Shown: positions 1 through 8,165 of the stretch, one piece after another
How the letters are laid out: the number at the start of each line of letters is the position of its first letter
How positions within the stretch are numbered: the first letter of the stretch is position 1
NCBI RefSeq assembly: GCF_001476815.1
Contig: NZ_LDSL01000086.1
Coordinates: 1-45,936, forward strand
DNA length: 45,936 nucleotides
Source of the DNA: Pseudacidovorax intermedius
GTDB taxonomy: Bacteria > Pseudomonadota > Gammaproteobacteria > Burkholderiales > Burkholderiaceae_C
Direction of reading: 5' to 3'
Program-made: the position numbers and the translations under genes
Notes under the pieces: model-generated
Seen by the model: the letters and a program-made list of their open reading frames with translations, nothing else
Database searches by the model: none
What the model was told of the DNA's origin: nothing

Positions 1-1062
1 GGCCTGAACAACTCGGCCAACAGCTCCAGCCGTCTGGGCTTCCGCGGTGTGGAAGACCTGGGTGGCGGCCTGGCTGCCAGCTTCTGGCTCGAAGGCGCTC
101 TGGCCAACGACGATGGCAACGCCAGCGGCTTCAACTTCCAGCGTCGCTCGACCGTCAGCCTGTCGGGTCCCTTCGGTGAAGTTCGCCTGGGCCGTGACTA
201 CAAGCCGACGTTCTGGAACCTGACCGTGTTTGATCCGTTCGGCACCAACGGCGCCGGCTCGGCTCTGGTGCAGCGCGCCATTGCTGGCACCACCAACGTG
301 CCCGGCATCGAAAGCTCGAACGTCCGCGCCAGCAACAGCGTCGGCTACTTCCTGCCCCCGAACCTGGGCGGCTTCTACGGCCAGGCCATGTACGGCTTCA
401 GCGAACAGCTGAAGTACGACAACTTCCTGCAAGGCAACCTGAACAACAACAGCCGTACCGGCCGCTACTGGGGTGGCCGCTTCGGCTACGCCAACGGTCC
501 TCTGGACGTGGCTGTGGCCTACGGCGAGCAAGTCAACGCCTCCAACTTCACCGTTGGCACCAACAACCTGTCGAAGAACTTCAACGTCGGCGGCAGCTAC
601 GACTTCGGCGTCGTGAAGCTGTTCGCTCAGTACGTGAACGTCAAGGGTGAAGTGGACTACTCGGGCAACAACCAGCCCCTGTTCAACCCCGACACCAAGC
701 TCGACGGCGCGCTGCTGGGTGTGGTCGTGCCGGTCGGCGCTGGCCAGATCAAGGCTTCCTACGGCCACGTGAAGTACCGTGTCGACCAGAACCCCCTGGT
801 GTTCCTGGCCAACCCGTTCTTCCAGTACAACGCCCCCAAGGCTGACCAACTGGCTCTGGGCTACGTCCACAACCTGAGCAAGCGCACCGCCCTGTACGCC
901 ACCGTGGCTTACATTAAGAACAAGAACGGCGCCGACTTCAGCGCTGGTTCGCAGAACCTGACGGCTCCGTACGTCGCCACGTTCACCAACGCCTTCGGTA
1001 CCGGCGCGTACGTGCCGAAGACCTCGGTGGGCTACGACTTCGGTATCCGCCACTCGTTCTAA
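1..1062 (+). CDS. Gram-negative outer-membrane porin, 5' end cut off by the window
   Basis: This is a general diffusion porin of the Burkholderiales Porin_4 (OmpC-like) family, which would form a trimeric 16-strand beta barrel in the outer membrane. The frame is open from base 1, so the signal peptide and first strands lie outside the window and 353 residues are visible. The first visible residues read SSRLGFRGVEDLGGG, a stretch typical of the second and third strands of this family. The C-terminus is YDFGIRHSF, ending in the Phe needed for barrel assembly by the BAM complex. Alternating aromatic and glycine-rich strands run throughout. A strong terminator follows 40 bases after the stop. The GTG at 49 is an internal Val codon, not the start. 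Substrate preference cannot be read from the sequence. Confidence 0.93.
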   Translation, partial: GLNNSANSSSRLGFRGVEDLGGGLAASFWLEGALANDDGNASGFNFQRRSTVSLSGPFGEVRLGRDYKPTFWNLTVFDPFGTNGAGSALVQRAIAGTTNVPGIESSNVRASNSVGYFLPPNLGGFYGQAMYGFSEQLKYDNFLQGNLNNNSRTGRYWGGRFGYANGPLDVAVAYGEQVNASNFTVGTNNLSKNFNVGGSYDFGVVKLFAQYVNVKGEVDYSGNNQPLFNPDTKLDGALLGVVVPVGAGQIKASYGHVKYRVDQNPLVFLANPFFQYNAPKADQLALGYVHNLSKRTALYATVAYIKNKNGADFSAGSQNLTAPYVATFTNAFGTGAYVPKTSVGYDFGIRHSF

Positions 1063-1063
1063 T

Positions 1064-1089
1064 TCGACGCTGGCGAAAGCCAGCTTCGA
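1064..1089 (+). other. Hairpin with GAAA tetraloop after the porin stop
   Basis: GCTGGC (1069-1074) and GCCAGC (1079-1084) form a perfect 6-bp stem closed by GAAA, a GNRA-type tetraloop. TCGA on each side (1064-1067 and 1086-1089) can extend the stem past one mismatch. It has no U-run, so it is not itself a terminator. It sits 13 bases before the terminator hairpin. It may protect the 3' end of the abundant porin mRNA; that role is inferred. Confidence 0.6.
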
Positions 1090-1101
1090 TGACAGTTCGA
1101 C

Positions 1102-1134
1102 AAAGCCGCCTGGTGCAAGCTAGGCGGCTTTTTT
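1102..1134 (+). terminator. Rho-independent terminator of the porin gene
   Basis: The arms AAAGCCGCCT (1102-1111) and AGGCGGCTTT (1122-1131) pair perfectly over 10 bp around a 10-base loop. A T-run continues to 1134. This is a textbook intrinsic terminator placed 40 bases after the porin stop codon. Confidence 0.93.
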
Positions 1135-1301
1135 CATGGCCGGTCCGGCATGCGCAGCGGTCAGGCGTCCATGACGCAGCATGCGCTCGGCCTGCGACGA
1201 CAGACCGTGCTCAGGGTTGGGCCGACATCCATGGGCATGCGTCCCATGCCCCTGCAAGGCGACCTCCCCCGATTGCCGGATGGCATCGTCATTGCAATAG
1301 T

Positions 1302-1327
1302 CCCCTCTTCAAAACATCGACGAGGGG
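1302..1327 (+). promoter_or_regulatory. Possible Shine-Dalgarno-sequestering hairpin upstream of the first peptide-binding protein
   Basis: CCCCTC at 1302-1307 is the exact complement of GAGGGG at 1322-1327. The latter is the apparent Shine-Dalgarno sequence, 6 bases before the GTG start at 1334. The 14-base loop between them is A-rich. If it forms in mRNA, the stem hides the ribosome-binding site. The base pairing is read directly; regulation by it is inferred, and a 6-bp complement can arise by chance in GC-rich DNA. Confidence 0.35.
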
Positions 1328-1333
1328 TCGCCT

Positions 1334-2914
1334 GTGAAATTCAAACGTGTGTGGATGCCGCTGGCCGCGGCACTGGTGCTGGGCACGGCGTTGCCATCGG
1401 CAGCCAGGACCTTCAAGTGGTCCAGTTCGAGCGACATCCCGACCATGGACATCCATTCCCAGAACAACGCACTGGGCAATGGCATTCACGCGGCCATCTA
1501 CGACGCGCTGGTCTACTACAACAGCAAGACCTTCAAGCCGGAGCCGCAACTGGCCACGGCCTGGAAGACCCTCTCACCCACGCAGGTGCGCTTCACCCTG
1601 CGCAGCGGCGTGAAGTTCAGCGACGGCTCGGCGCTGACCCCTGAGGACGTGGTGTATTCGATTACCCGCGCCATGGCCAAGACGTCCAACTACGCCGTGT
1701 ACGCGCAGGGCATCGACAAGGTGGTCAAGGTGGATGCGAACACGGTCGACATCCTGCTGAAGTCGCCGACGCCCACGCTGATCAACCAGCTGACCGAACT
1801 GCGCATCATGAGCCGCGCTTGGGCCGAGAAGAACCGCTCGCTGGAGCCCAAGGACATCAAGACGCAGGAAGAGACCTTCGCCCACCGCAATGCGATGGGC
1901 ACGGGCCCCTACATGGTCAAGGAATGGCAGCCCGACCAGCGGCTGGTGATGGTGGCCAACCCCCACTACTGGGGCAAGAACCCCACCAACGTGACCGAGA
2001 TCGTCTACACGCCCATCAAGTCGCAGGCCACGCGGCTGGCGGCGCTGCTGTCGGGCGAGACGGACTTCGTGCTCGACCCCAGTCCGCAGGACCTGGGCCG
2101 CTTGCGCAACAACGCCGACATCAAGGTGATCGACGGCGTCGAGAACCGCACCATCTTCCTGGGCATGGACCAGTTTCGCGACGAACTGCCCGGTTCCAAC
2201 GTCAAAGGCAAGAACCCGCTCAAGGACGTGCGCGTGCGCAAGGCGCTCTACCAGGCCATCGACATCAATGCGATCCACCGCGTGACCATGCGCGGCCTGT
2301 CGCAGAACACCGGCACCGTCATCGCGCCCCAGGTCAACGGCTGGACCCGAAAGGCCGACGTGCGCTGGCCCTACGACGTGGCGGCGGCGCAGAAGCTGCT
2401 GGCCGAGGCGGGCTATCCGCAAGGCTTCGAAGTGGACTTCGCCTGCTCCAACAACCGCTACATCAACGACGAGGCGATCTGCCAGGCCGTCACGGCGATG
2501 TGGGCGCGCATCGGCATCAAGGCCAAGCTGCGCACGCTGCCGCTGGTGACCTACTTCCCGATGATCCAGCGCTACGAAGCCAGCATCTACATGCTGGGCT
2601 GGGGCGTGCCCACCTTCGATGCGCTCTACAGCCTGCAATCGCTGCTGCGCACGGTGGGCGCGGGCGGCGACGGCAACTACAACGTGGGCCGCTACTCCAA
2701 TCCGCAGATGGATGCGCTGGTCGAGCGCGTGAAGGTCGAGACCGACCTGCAGGTGCGCAACGAACTGCTCGAGAAGGCGCTGCTGCTGTCGCACGAGGAC
2801 GTGGCCTACCTGCCGCTGCACAACCAGGTGATCCCCTGGGCCATGCGCAAGAACATCGAGGCGATCCACCGCGCCGACAACCGCATCGACTGGCGCAACG
2901 TGCGGGTGAACTGA
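1334..2914 (+). CDS. Peptide/opine-type ABC transporter substrate-binding protein (SBP family 5), copy 1
   Basis: This is a 526-residue periplasmic binding protein of the DppA/OppA family, which captures di- or oligopeptides or related solutes for a type I ABC importer. The first 24 residues are a signal peptide (basic MKFKRVW, hydrophobic core, then PSAA before Arg25). Family features follow: an N-terminal lobe with LVYYNS and the SDGSALTPEDVVYS segment, then YPQGFEVDF and the C-terminal lobe. The start is a GTG at 1334 behind GAGGGG with 6-base spacing. Its closest relative in the window is the binding protein at 5519: the two share TIFLGMDQ, RDEL, SNVKGKNP and YQAIDI in matching places, so they are paralogues. 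A 258-base gap separates it from the permease, so it may also be transcribed separately. The substrate is unknown. Confidence 0.92.
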   Translation: MKFKRVWMPLAAALVLGTALPSAARTFKWSSSSDIPTMDIHSQNNALGNGIHAAIYDALVYYNSKTFKPEPQLATAWKTLSPTQVRFTLRSGVKFSDGSALTPEDVVYSITRAMAKTSNYAVYAQGIDKVVKVDANTVDILLKSPTPTLINQLTELRIMSRAWAEKNRSLEPKDIKTQEETFAHRNAMGTGPYMVKEWQPDQRLVMVANPHYWGKNPTNVTEIVYTPIKSQATRLAALLSGETDFVLDPSPQDLGRLRNNADIKVIDGVENRTIFLGMDQFRDELPGSNVKGKNPLKDVRVRKALYQAIDINAIHRVTMRGLSQNTGTVIAPQVNGWTRKADVRWPYDVAAAQKLLAEAGYPQGFEVDFACSNNRYINDEAICQAVTAMWARIGIKAKLRTLPLVTYFPMIQRYEASIYMLGWGVPTFDALYSLQSLLRTVGAGGDGNYNVGRYSNPQMDALVERVKVETDLQVRNELLEKALLLSHEDVAYLPLHNQVIPWAMRKNIEAIHRADNRIDWRNVRVN

Positions 2915-3172
2915 GGCCGGTGACGCCTGGCGTCAGGTCAGGTCCGGCGCGGCTCGGCACTCTGGGCCTGCAGCACCTGTCGCCGGACGGTGGGCGCTTC
3001 GCGCGTCGCAGGGCGGCCCTCGATGTGCCGATGCCTCGGACCGGCCCCTAGTGCTTTCCATGAACCAAAACGGGGCAAGGTTCGTCCATTTGGTCTTATG
3101 CTCGCGCGGGCCGGAGTCGCAGCCTGGGCATGTCCCTTGCTGCGCTCTCCGCTTCGAGGAATTTCCCCACGC

Positions 3173-4153
3173 ATGCTTGCCTTCGTTCTGCGCCGCCTGA
3201 TCCAGGCCGTCATCGTCATGGTGGCGGTGGCCTTCATCGCCTTCCTGCTGTTCCAGTACGTGGGCGACCCCGTCGTCTTCCTGCTCGGGCAGGACGCGAC
3301 GCCGGACCAGATCCGCGAACTGCGCTCGGCGCTGGGCCTGGACAAGCCCTTCTTCGTCCAGTACTGGCACTTCCTCATCAATGCCGCGCAGGGCGAATTC
3401 GGCCTGAGCCTGCGGCAGGGCGCCAAGGTGTCGAGCCTGATCGCGGAGCGCTTCCCGGCCACGCTGGAGCTGGCCTTCGTCGCGGCCGGCCTGGCGCTGC
3501 TGCTGGGCATTCCGATGGGCGTGTATGCGGCGCTGCGCCGCGGCAGCTTCACGAGCCAGCTGTTCATGACGCTGTCGCTGCTGGGTGTGTCGCTGCCCAC
3601 CTTCCTGATCGGCATCCTGCTGATCCTGGTGTTCGCGGTGCACCTGGGCTGGTTCCCCAGCTTCGGCCGCGGAGACATCGTGCAGATCGGCTGGTGGCGC
3701 ACCGGCCTGCTGACGCTCGACGGCTGGCACCACCTGGTGCTGCCGGCCGTGACGCTGGCCATCTTCCAGCTCACGCTGATCATGCGGCTGGTGCGCGCCG
3801 AGATGCTCGAGGTGCTGCGCACCGACTACATCAAGTTCGCGCGGGCGCGAGGCCTGTCCAACCGGGCCATCCACTTCGGCCATGCGCTCAAGAACACGCT
3901 GGTGCCGGTGATGACCATCACCGGTCTGCAGCTGGGCGGGCTGATCGCCTTCGCCATCATCACCGAGACGGTGTTCCAGTGGCCCGGCATGGGCCTGCTG
4001 TTCATCCAGGCCGTGACCTTCGCCGACATTCCGGTGATGGCGGCCTACCTGTGCCTCATCGCGCTGATCTTCGTCGTGATCAACCTGGTGGTGGACCTGC
4101 TCTATTTCGCCGTCGATCCGCGGCTGCGCGTGGGCAAGGCGGGCGGCCACTGA
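3173..4153 (+). CDS. Peptide-type ABC transporter permease, DppB/OppB-like
   Basis: This 326-residue inner-membrane permease belongs to the DppB/OppB family. The N-terminus MLAFVLRRLIQAV leads into the first transmembrane helix, and the periplasmic LRSALGLDKPFFVQYW segment typical of the family follows. The cytoplasmic EAA loop, which couples to the ATPase, is visible as YIKFARARGLS about two-thirds along. A longer reading frame reaches upstream, but ATG 3173 is chosen because it has GAGGAA at 3156-3161 and gives the standard family N-terminus. It should pair with the DppC-like permease at 7237. The amidohydrolase gene begins 43 bases downstream. Confidence 0.94.
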   Translation: MLAFVLRRLIQAVIVMVAVAFIAFLLFQYVGDPVVFLLGQDATPDQIRELRSALGLDKPFFVQYWHFLINAAQGEFGLSLRQGAKVSSLIAERFPATLELAFVAAGLALLLGIPMGVYAALRRGSFTSQLFMTLSLLGVSLPTFLIGILLILVFAVHLGWFPSFGRGDIVQIGWWRTGLLTLDGWHHLVLPAVTLAIFQLTLIMRLVRAEMLEVLRTDYIKFARARGLSNRAIHFGHALKNTLVPVMTITGLQLGGLIAFAIITETVFQWPGMGLLFIQAVTFADIPVMAAYLCLIALIFVVINLVVDLLYFAVDPRLRVGKAGGH

Positions 4154-4196
4154 TGCGGCCGCGCGAACCCTTTTGCCGCGCAGCGATCCTTCAGCC

Positions 4197-5480
4197 ATGA
4201 ACCCACAACGCCTGTACGCCAACGGGCGGGCCTTCGAACACATCGCCCGCTTCCATCCCGAACTCACTGCCTTCCGGCGCGACCTGCACGCGAACCCCGA
4301 ACTGGGCTTCGAGGAGGTCTACACCGCCGGGCGCGTCCAGGCCGCCCTGAAGGCCTGCGGCGTGGACGAGATCCACACCGGCATCGGCAAGACCGGCGTG
4401 GTCGGCGTCATCCGGGGCCGCTCCACCGCCAGCCGCCGCATGATCGGCCTGCGCGCCGACATGGACGCGCTGCCGATGAAGGAAGACAACGACCTGCCCT
4501 GGTGCTCCGCCAAGTCGGGCCTGATGCACGGCTGCGGCCACGACGGCCACACCGCCATGCTGGTGGGCGCGGCGCGCTACCTGGCCGAGACGCGCAACTT
4601 CGACGGCACCGCGGTGCTGATCTTCCAGCCCGGCGAAGAGGGTTTCGCCGGCGCCCGCGTGATGATCGAGGACGGGCTGTTCGAGCGCTTTCCCGTCGAT
4701 GCCGTCTATGCCATGCACAACTGGCCGGCCCTGCCCGCCGGCACCATCGGCATCAACCGCGGCGCCATGATGGCGGCGGCGGACCGCATCACCATCCGCA
4801 TCACGGGCAAGGGCGGCCATGGCGCGCATGCCTACCTGACGGTCGACCCGGTCGTGGTCGCGGCCCACATCATCACGGCGGCGCAAACCATCGCTTCGCG
4901 CACGGTGCGGCCCATCGATGCCGCGGTGGTCAGCCTGTGCGCCGTGCAGGCGGGCGACCTCGACGCCTTCAGCGTCATCCCCGGCACCGCCACGCTGGTG
5001 GGCACGGTGCGCACCTTCAGCTCGCGCGTGCAGGCGCAGGTCGAGCAGCGCCTGCGCGAACTCTGCACCCAGGTGGCGGCGGCCTTCGGCGCCACGGCCG
5101 AACTGGCGTACGAGCGCATCTACCCCGCCACCATCAACACCGCACCCGAGGCGCAGTTCGCCGGCGACGTGGCGGCCGCCATCGTGGGCGAGGGCAACGT
5201 GGACCGCCAACTGGAGCCCAGCATGGGCGCGGAGGACTTCTCCTTCATGCTGCAGAAGAAGGCTGGCGCCTACCTGCGCCTCGGCCAGGATGCCCGCGGC
5301 GGTGCCTTCCTGCACAACAGCCGCTACGACTTCAACGACGACATCCTGCCCCTGGGCGCCGCGCTGCACGCGGGCCTGGTGGAGCAGGGCATGCCGCTGC
5401 CGGGCCAGGCCGGCGGCGGCGAGCCGGCCGCCGCCATCCGCGGCGCTGCCAACGACAGCACCGCTACCGCGGTGCGATGA
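4197..5480 (+). CDS. M20-family amidohydrolase (hippurate hydrolase/aminoacylase-like)
   Basis: This 427-residue enzyme belongs to the M20D metallopeptidase family and would hydrolyse an N-acyl amino acid, amide or small peptide. Visible landmarks are GLRADMDALPM (about residues 84-94), the metal-binding MHGCGHDGH (110-118, with Cys113, His115 and His118), FQPGEEG (143-149, with Glu147 and Glu148), HNWPALP (174-180) and GAEDF near the C-terminus. There is no signal peptide, so it acts in the cytoplasm. ATG 4197 is preferred over an upstream TTG at 4173 because it gives the usual start for the family; the ribosome-binding site is weak either way. Its place inside a peptide ABC cluster suggests it processes the imported substrate, but the exact substrate is unknown. 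Confidence 0.92.
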   Translation: MNPQRLYANGRAFEHIARFHPELTAFRRDLHANPELGFEEVYTAGRVQAALKACGVDEIHTGIGKTGVVGVIRGRSTASRRMIGLRADMDALPMKEDNDLPWCSAKSGLMHGCGHDGHTAMLVGAARYLAETRNFDGTAVLIFQPGEEGFAGARVMIEDGLFERFPVDAVYAMHNWPALPAGTIGINRGAMMAAADRITIRITGKGGHGAHAYLTVDPVVVAAHIITAAQTIASRTVRPIDAAVVSLCAVQAGDLDAFSVIPGTATLVGTVRTFSSRVQAQVEQRLRELCTQVAAAFGATAELAYERIYPATINTAPEAQFAGDVAAAIVGEGNVDRQLEPSMGAEDFSFMLQKKAGAYLRLGQDARGGAFLHNSRYDFNDDILPLGAALHAGLVEQGMPLPGQAGGGEPAAAIRGAANDSTATAVR

Positions 5481-5518
5481 CCCTGTCCCGTGCCTTGACC
5501 AACCCGAGGAGTGATTCC

Positions 5519-7093
5519 ATGAGCTTCAAGAAAAAAGCCGCCGTCGCGGCCGTGCTGGCCGCGGCCAGCCTGATCGCCAGCGCGCAGACGGTGCGCATCG
5601 CCAACCAGGGCGATGCGCTGTCCCTGGACCCGCATTCGCTCAATGAATCGCTCCAGCTGTCGGTGGACCTGAACGTCTACGAGGGCCTGACCGACCGCAA
5701 CAAGGACCTGAGCCTGGCGCCCGGCCTGGCCACCTCGTGGAAGCAGACCGCCCCCGACACCTGGCGCTTCGAACTGCGCAAGGGCGTCTCCTTCCATGAC
5801 GGCACGCCCTTCACGGCCGACGACGTGATCTTCAGCATCGCCCGCGCCTCCGGCGACGGCTCGGACGTCAAGGCCAAGGTCAACGACATCCAGGAAGTGC
5901 GCAAGGTCAACGACCATGCGGTGGACATCATCACCAAGGGCCCGTTCCCGATCCTGCCCGACGTGCTGTCCGACCTCGCCATCATGAGCAAGAAGTGGTG
6001 CGAGGAGAACAAGGCCGAGAAGCCCGTCGACCGCCGCAAGGGCATCGAGAACACCGCCTCCTTCAAGGCCAACGGCACCGGCCCCTTCCGCGTGCGCGAG
6101 CGCCAGCCCAACGTGCGCACGGTGTTCGTGCGCAACATGAACTACTGGGGCAAGATCGAAGGCAACGCGCAGGAAGTGATCTTCACGCCCATCGCCAACC
6201 CGGCCACCCGCGTGGCGGCCCTGGTCTCCGGCGAAGTGGACGTGATGGAGCCGGTGCCGCTGCAGGACATCGCCCGCATCAACGCCAGCCCCACGGCGCG
6301 CGCGGTGGTCGGCCCCGAGTTGCGCACCATCTTCCTCGGCATGGACCAGAAGCGCGACGAGCTGCTGTACTCCAACGTCAAGGGCAAGAACCCCTTCAAG
6401 GACAAGCGCGTGCGCCAGGCCTTCTACCAGGCCATCGACATCGCCGGCATCCAGCGCACGGTGATGCGCGGCGCCTCCCGACCCACCGCGCTGCTGGTCG
6501 GTCCGGGCATCAACGGCTGGAACGAGGCACAGGACAAGCGCCTGCCCTACGACCCCGAAGCGTCTAAGAAGCTGCTGGCGGATGCCGGCTACCCCAACGG
6601 CTTCGAGGTCACCATGAACTGCCCCAACGACCGCTACGTCAACGACGCGCAGGTCTGCCAGGCGGTGGCGGCCAACCTGGCGCGCGTGGGCGTCAAGATC
6701 AACCTGGCGGCCGAGACCAAGGGCACCTATTTCCCGAAGGTCCTGCGCCGCGACACCAGCTTCTACCTGCTGGGCTGGACGCCTTCGACCTACGACTCGC
6801 ACAACGCGCTGGACGCGCTGATGCGCTGCCCGAACGAGAAGGACGGCAGCGGCCAGTTCAACCTGGGCGCCTACTGCAATCCCAAGTTGGACGAGCTGAT
6901 CGGCCAGATCAAGTCCGAGACGGACAAGGCCAAGCGCCAGGGCCTGATCGAAGCGGCCTTCAAGATCCACACCGACGACATCGGCCACCTGCCGCTGCAC
7001 CAGCAGTCGCTGGCCTGGGGCGTGAGCAAGAAGGTGTCGCTGACGCAGCGGGCCGACAACTTCATGCCCTTCAAGTGGATCAGCATCAAGTGA
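5519..7093 (+). CDS. Peptide/opine-type ABC transporter substrate-binding protein (SBP family 5), copy 2
   Basis: This is a 524-residue periplasmic binding protein of the DppA/OppA family. The signal peptide MSFKKKAAVAAVL runs to an Ala22-Gln23 cleavage site. NVYEGLTDRNKDL and FHDGTPFTADDVIFS mark the N-terminal lobe, and YPNGFEV and YLLGWTPSTYDSH mark the C-terminal lobe. GAGGA lies 8 bases before the ATG, 38 bases after the amidohydrolase stop. It is a paralogue of the protein at 1334 but clearly diverged (Gln-rich near the N-terminus; different residues around the ligand site), so the two probably widen or split the substrate range of one membrane complex. Two cysteines in MNCPND and MRCPNE may form a disulphide. 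Confidence 0.92.
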   Translation: MSFKKKAAVAAVLAAASLIASAQTVRIANQGDALSLDPHSLNESLQLSVDLNVYEGLTDRNKDLSLAPGLATSWKQTAPDTWRFELRKGVSFHDGTPFTADDVIFSIARASGDGSDVKAKVNDIQEVRKVNDHAVDIITKGPFPILPDVLSDLAIMSKKWCEENKAEKPVDRRKGIENTASFKANGTGPFRVRERQPNVRTVFVRNMNYWGKIEGNAQEVIFTPIANPATRVAALVSGEVDVMEPVPLQDIARINASPTARAVVGPELRTIFLGMDQKRDELLYSNVKGKNPFKDKRVRQAFYQAIDIAGIQRTVMRGASRPTALLVGPGINGWNEAQDKRLPYDPEASKKLLADAGYPNGFEVTMNCPNDRYVNDAQVCQAVAANLARVGVKINLAAETKGTYFPKVLRRDTSFYLLGWTPSTYDSHNALDALMRCPNEKDGSGQFNLGAYCNPKLDELIGQIKSETDKAKRQGLIEAAFKIHTDDIGHLPLHQQSLAWGVSKKVSLTQRADNFMPFKWISIK

Positions 7094-7138
7094 TCGGCCG
7101 GGCGTGAGGGCAGCCAGCGGCTGAACATCACGCACGCA

Positions 7139-7172
7139 CCGCCCTGGCCGTGCAGAACGATGGCCAGGGCGG
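7139..7172 (+). other. Strong intercistronic hairpin between binding protein and permease genes
   Basis: CCGCCCTGGCC (7139-7149) and GGCCAGGGCGG (7162-7172) form a perfect 11-bp GC-rich stem with a 12-base loop. No T-run follows, so it is not a full terminator. It lies in the 143-base gap between binding protein 2 and the DppC-like permease. Hairpins here are known in ABC operons (for example malE-malF) to stabilise the abundant binding-protein transcript; that role is inferred. Confidence 0.6.
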
Positions 7173-7236
7173 CACGCACTTCGCTTGGCAGGGTGACGGG
7201 CGCCAGATTCGCCCCTCGCCCATTACCTCTCCCTCG

Positions 7237-8148
7237 ATGAAGAACACGCTCCTCCGTTGGCTCGACAGCGATGTCGGCCACAGTTTCAGGACCTCGCCCG
7301 TGGCGGTCGCGGCGGCGGTCATCGCCTTCGTCTGCATCTTCTGCTCGGTGTTCGCCGGCTGGGTGGCGCCGCACAACCCCTTCGATCTTGCGTCGCTGGA
7401 GCTGGGCGACGCGCGGCTGCCACCGGCCTGGAGCGAGGGCGGCAGCAGCAAGTACCTGCTGGGCACCGACGACCAGGGCCGCGACATCCTCTCGGCGCTG
7501 ATCTACGGCGCGCGCATCTCGCTGGTGGTGGGCGTGGTGTCGGTGATCCTGTCGGTGGTGGTGGGCGTGCTGCTGGGTCTGCTGGCAGGCTTTCTCGGTG
7601 GCTGGCTCGACGCCTTCCTGATGCGGCTGTGCGACGTGATGCTGTCCTTTCCGCCCATCCTGGTGGCGCTGCTGATCGCGGGCGTGGGCCGGGCGCTCTT
7701 TCCCAACGCGCACGAGTCGCTGGCCTTCGGCGTGCTGATCATCTCGATCTCGCTCACCGGCTGGGTGCAGTACGCGCGCACGGTGCGCGGCTCCACGCTG
7801 GTGGAGCGCAGCAAGGAGTACGTGCAGGCCGCGCGGGTCACCGGCGTGGCGCCGCTGCGCATCATGCTGCGCCACGTGCTGCCGAACGTGACGGGGCCGG
7901 TGCTGGTGCTGGCCACCATCCAGGTGGCCACGGCGATCATCACCGAGGCCACGCTGAGCTTTCTGGGCGTCGGCGTGCCACCCACCTCGCCCTCGCTGGG
8001 CACGCTGATCCGCGTGGGCAACGACTACCTGTTCTCCGGCGAATGGTGGATCACCGTCTTTCCCGGGGCCATGCTGGTGCTGATCGCGCTGTCGGTGAAC
8101 CTGCTGGGCGACTGGCTGCGCGACGCATTGAACCCCCGGCTGCGGTGA
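7237..8148 (+). CDS. Peptide-type ABC transporter permease, DppC/OppC-like
   Basis: This 303-residue inner-membrane permease belongs to the DppC/OppC family. The N-terminal helix (SPVAVAAAVIAFVCIF) is followed by the hallmark LLGTDDQGRDILS motif and the loop GARISLVVG. The EAA loop reads EYVQAARVTGVAPLRI. The C-terminus has the expected LNLLGDWLRD-type end (VNLLGDWLRDALNP). An upstream GTG at 7150 would add 29 residues overlapping the strong hairpin, so ATG 7237 is chosen; no strong ribosome-binding site precedes either. The first ATPase gene starts 17 bases downstream. It would form the heterodimeric channel with the DppB-like protein at 3173. Confidence 0.94.
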   Translation: MKNTLLRWLDSDVGHSFRTSPVAVAAAVIAFVCIFCSVFAGWVAPHNPFDLASLELGDARLPPAWSEGGSSKYLLGTDDQGRDILSALIYGARISLVVGVVSVILSVVVGVLLGLLAGFLGGWLDAFLMRLCDVMLSFPPILVALLIAGVGRALFPNAHESLAFGVLIISISLTGWVQYARTVRGSTLVERSKEYVQAARVTGVAPLRIMLRHVLPNVTGPVLVLATIQVATAIITEATLSFLGVGVPPTSPSLGTLIRVGNDYLFSGEWWITVFPGAMLVLIALSVNLLGDWLRDALNPRLR

Positions 8149-8165
8149 GAGAAGGACGGACTGCC

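Noticed and set aside
4173..4196. TTG start at 4173 for the M20 amidohydrolase
   Set aside because: It would add eight residues that are not typical of the family. ATG 4197 gives the normal N-terminus.
2933..4267. 444-codon minus-strand open frame opposite the DppB-like gene
   Set aside because: Its composition is dominated by His, Gln, Asp and Arg typical of antisense frames, and it lies wholly over a recognised permease gene.
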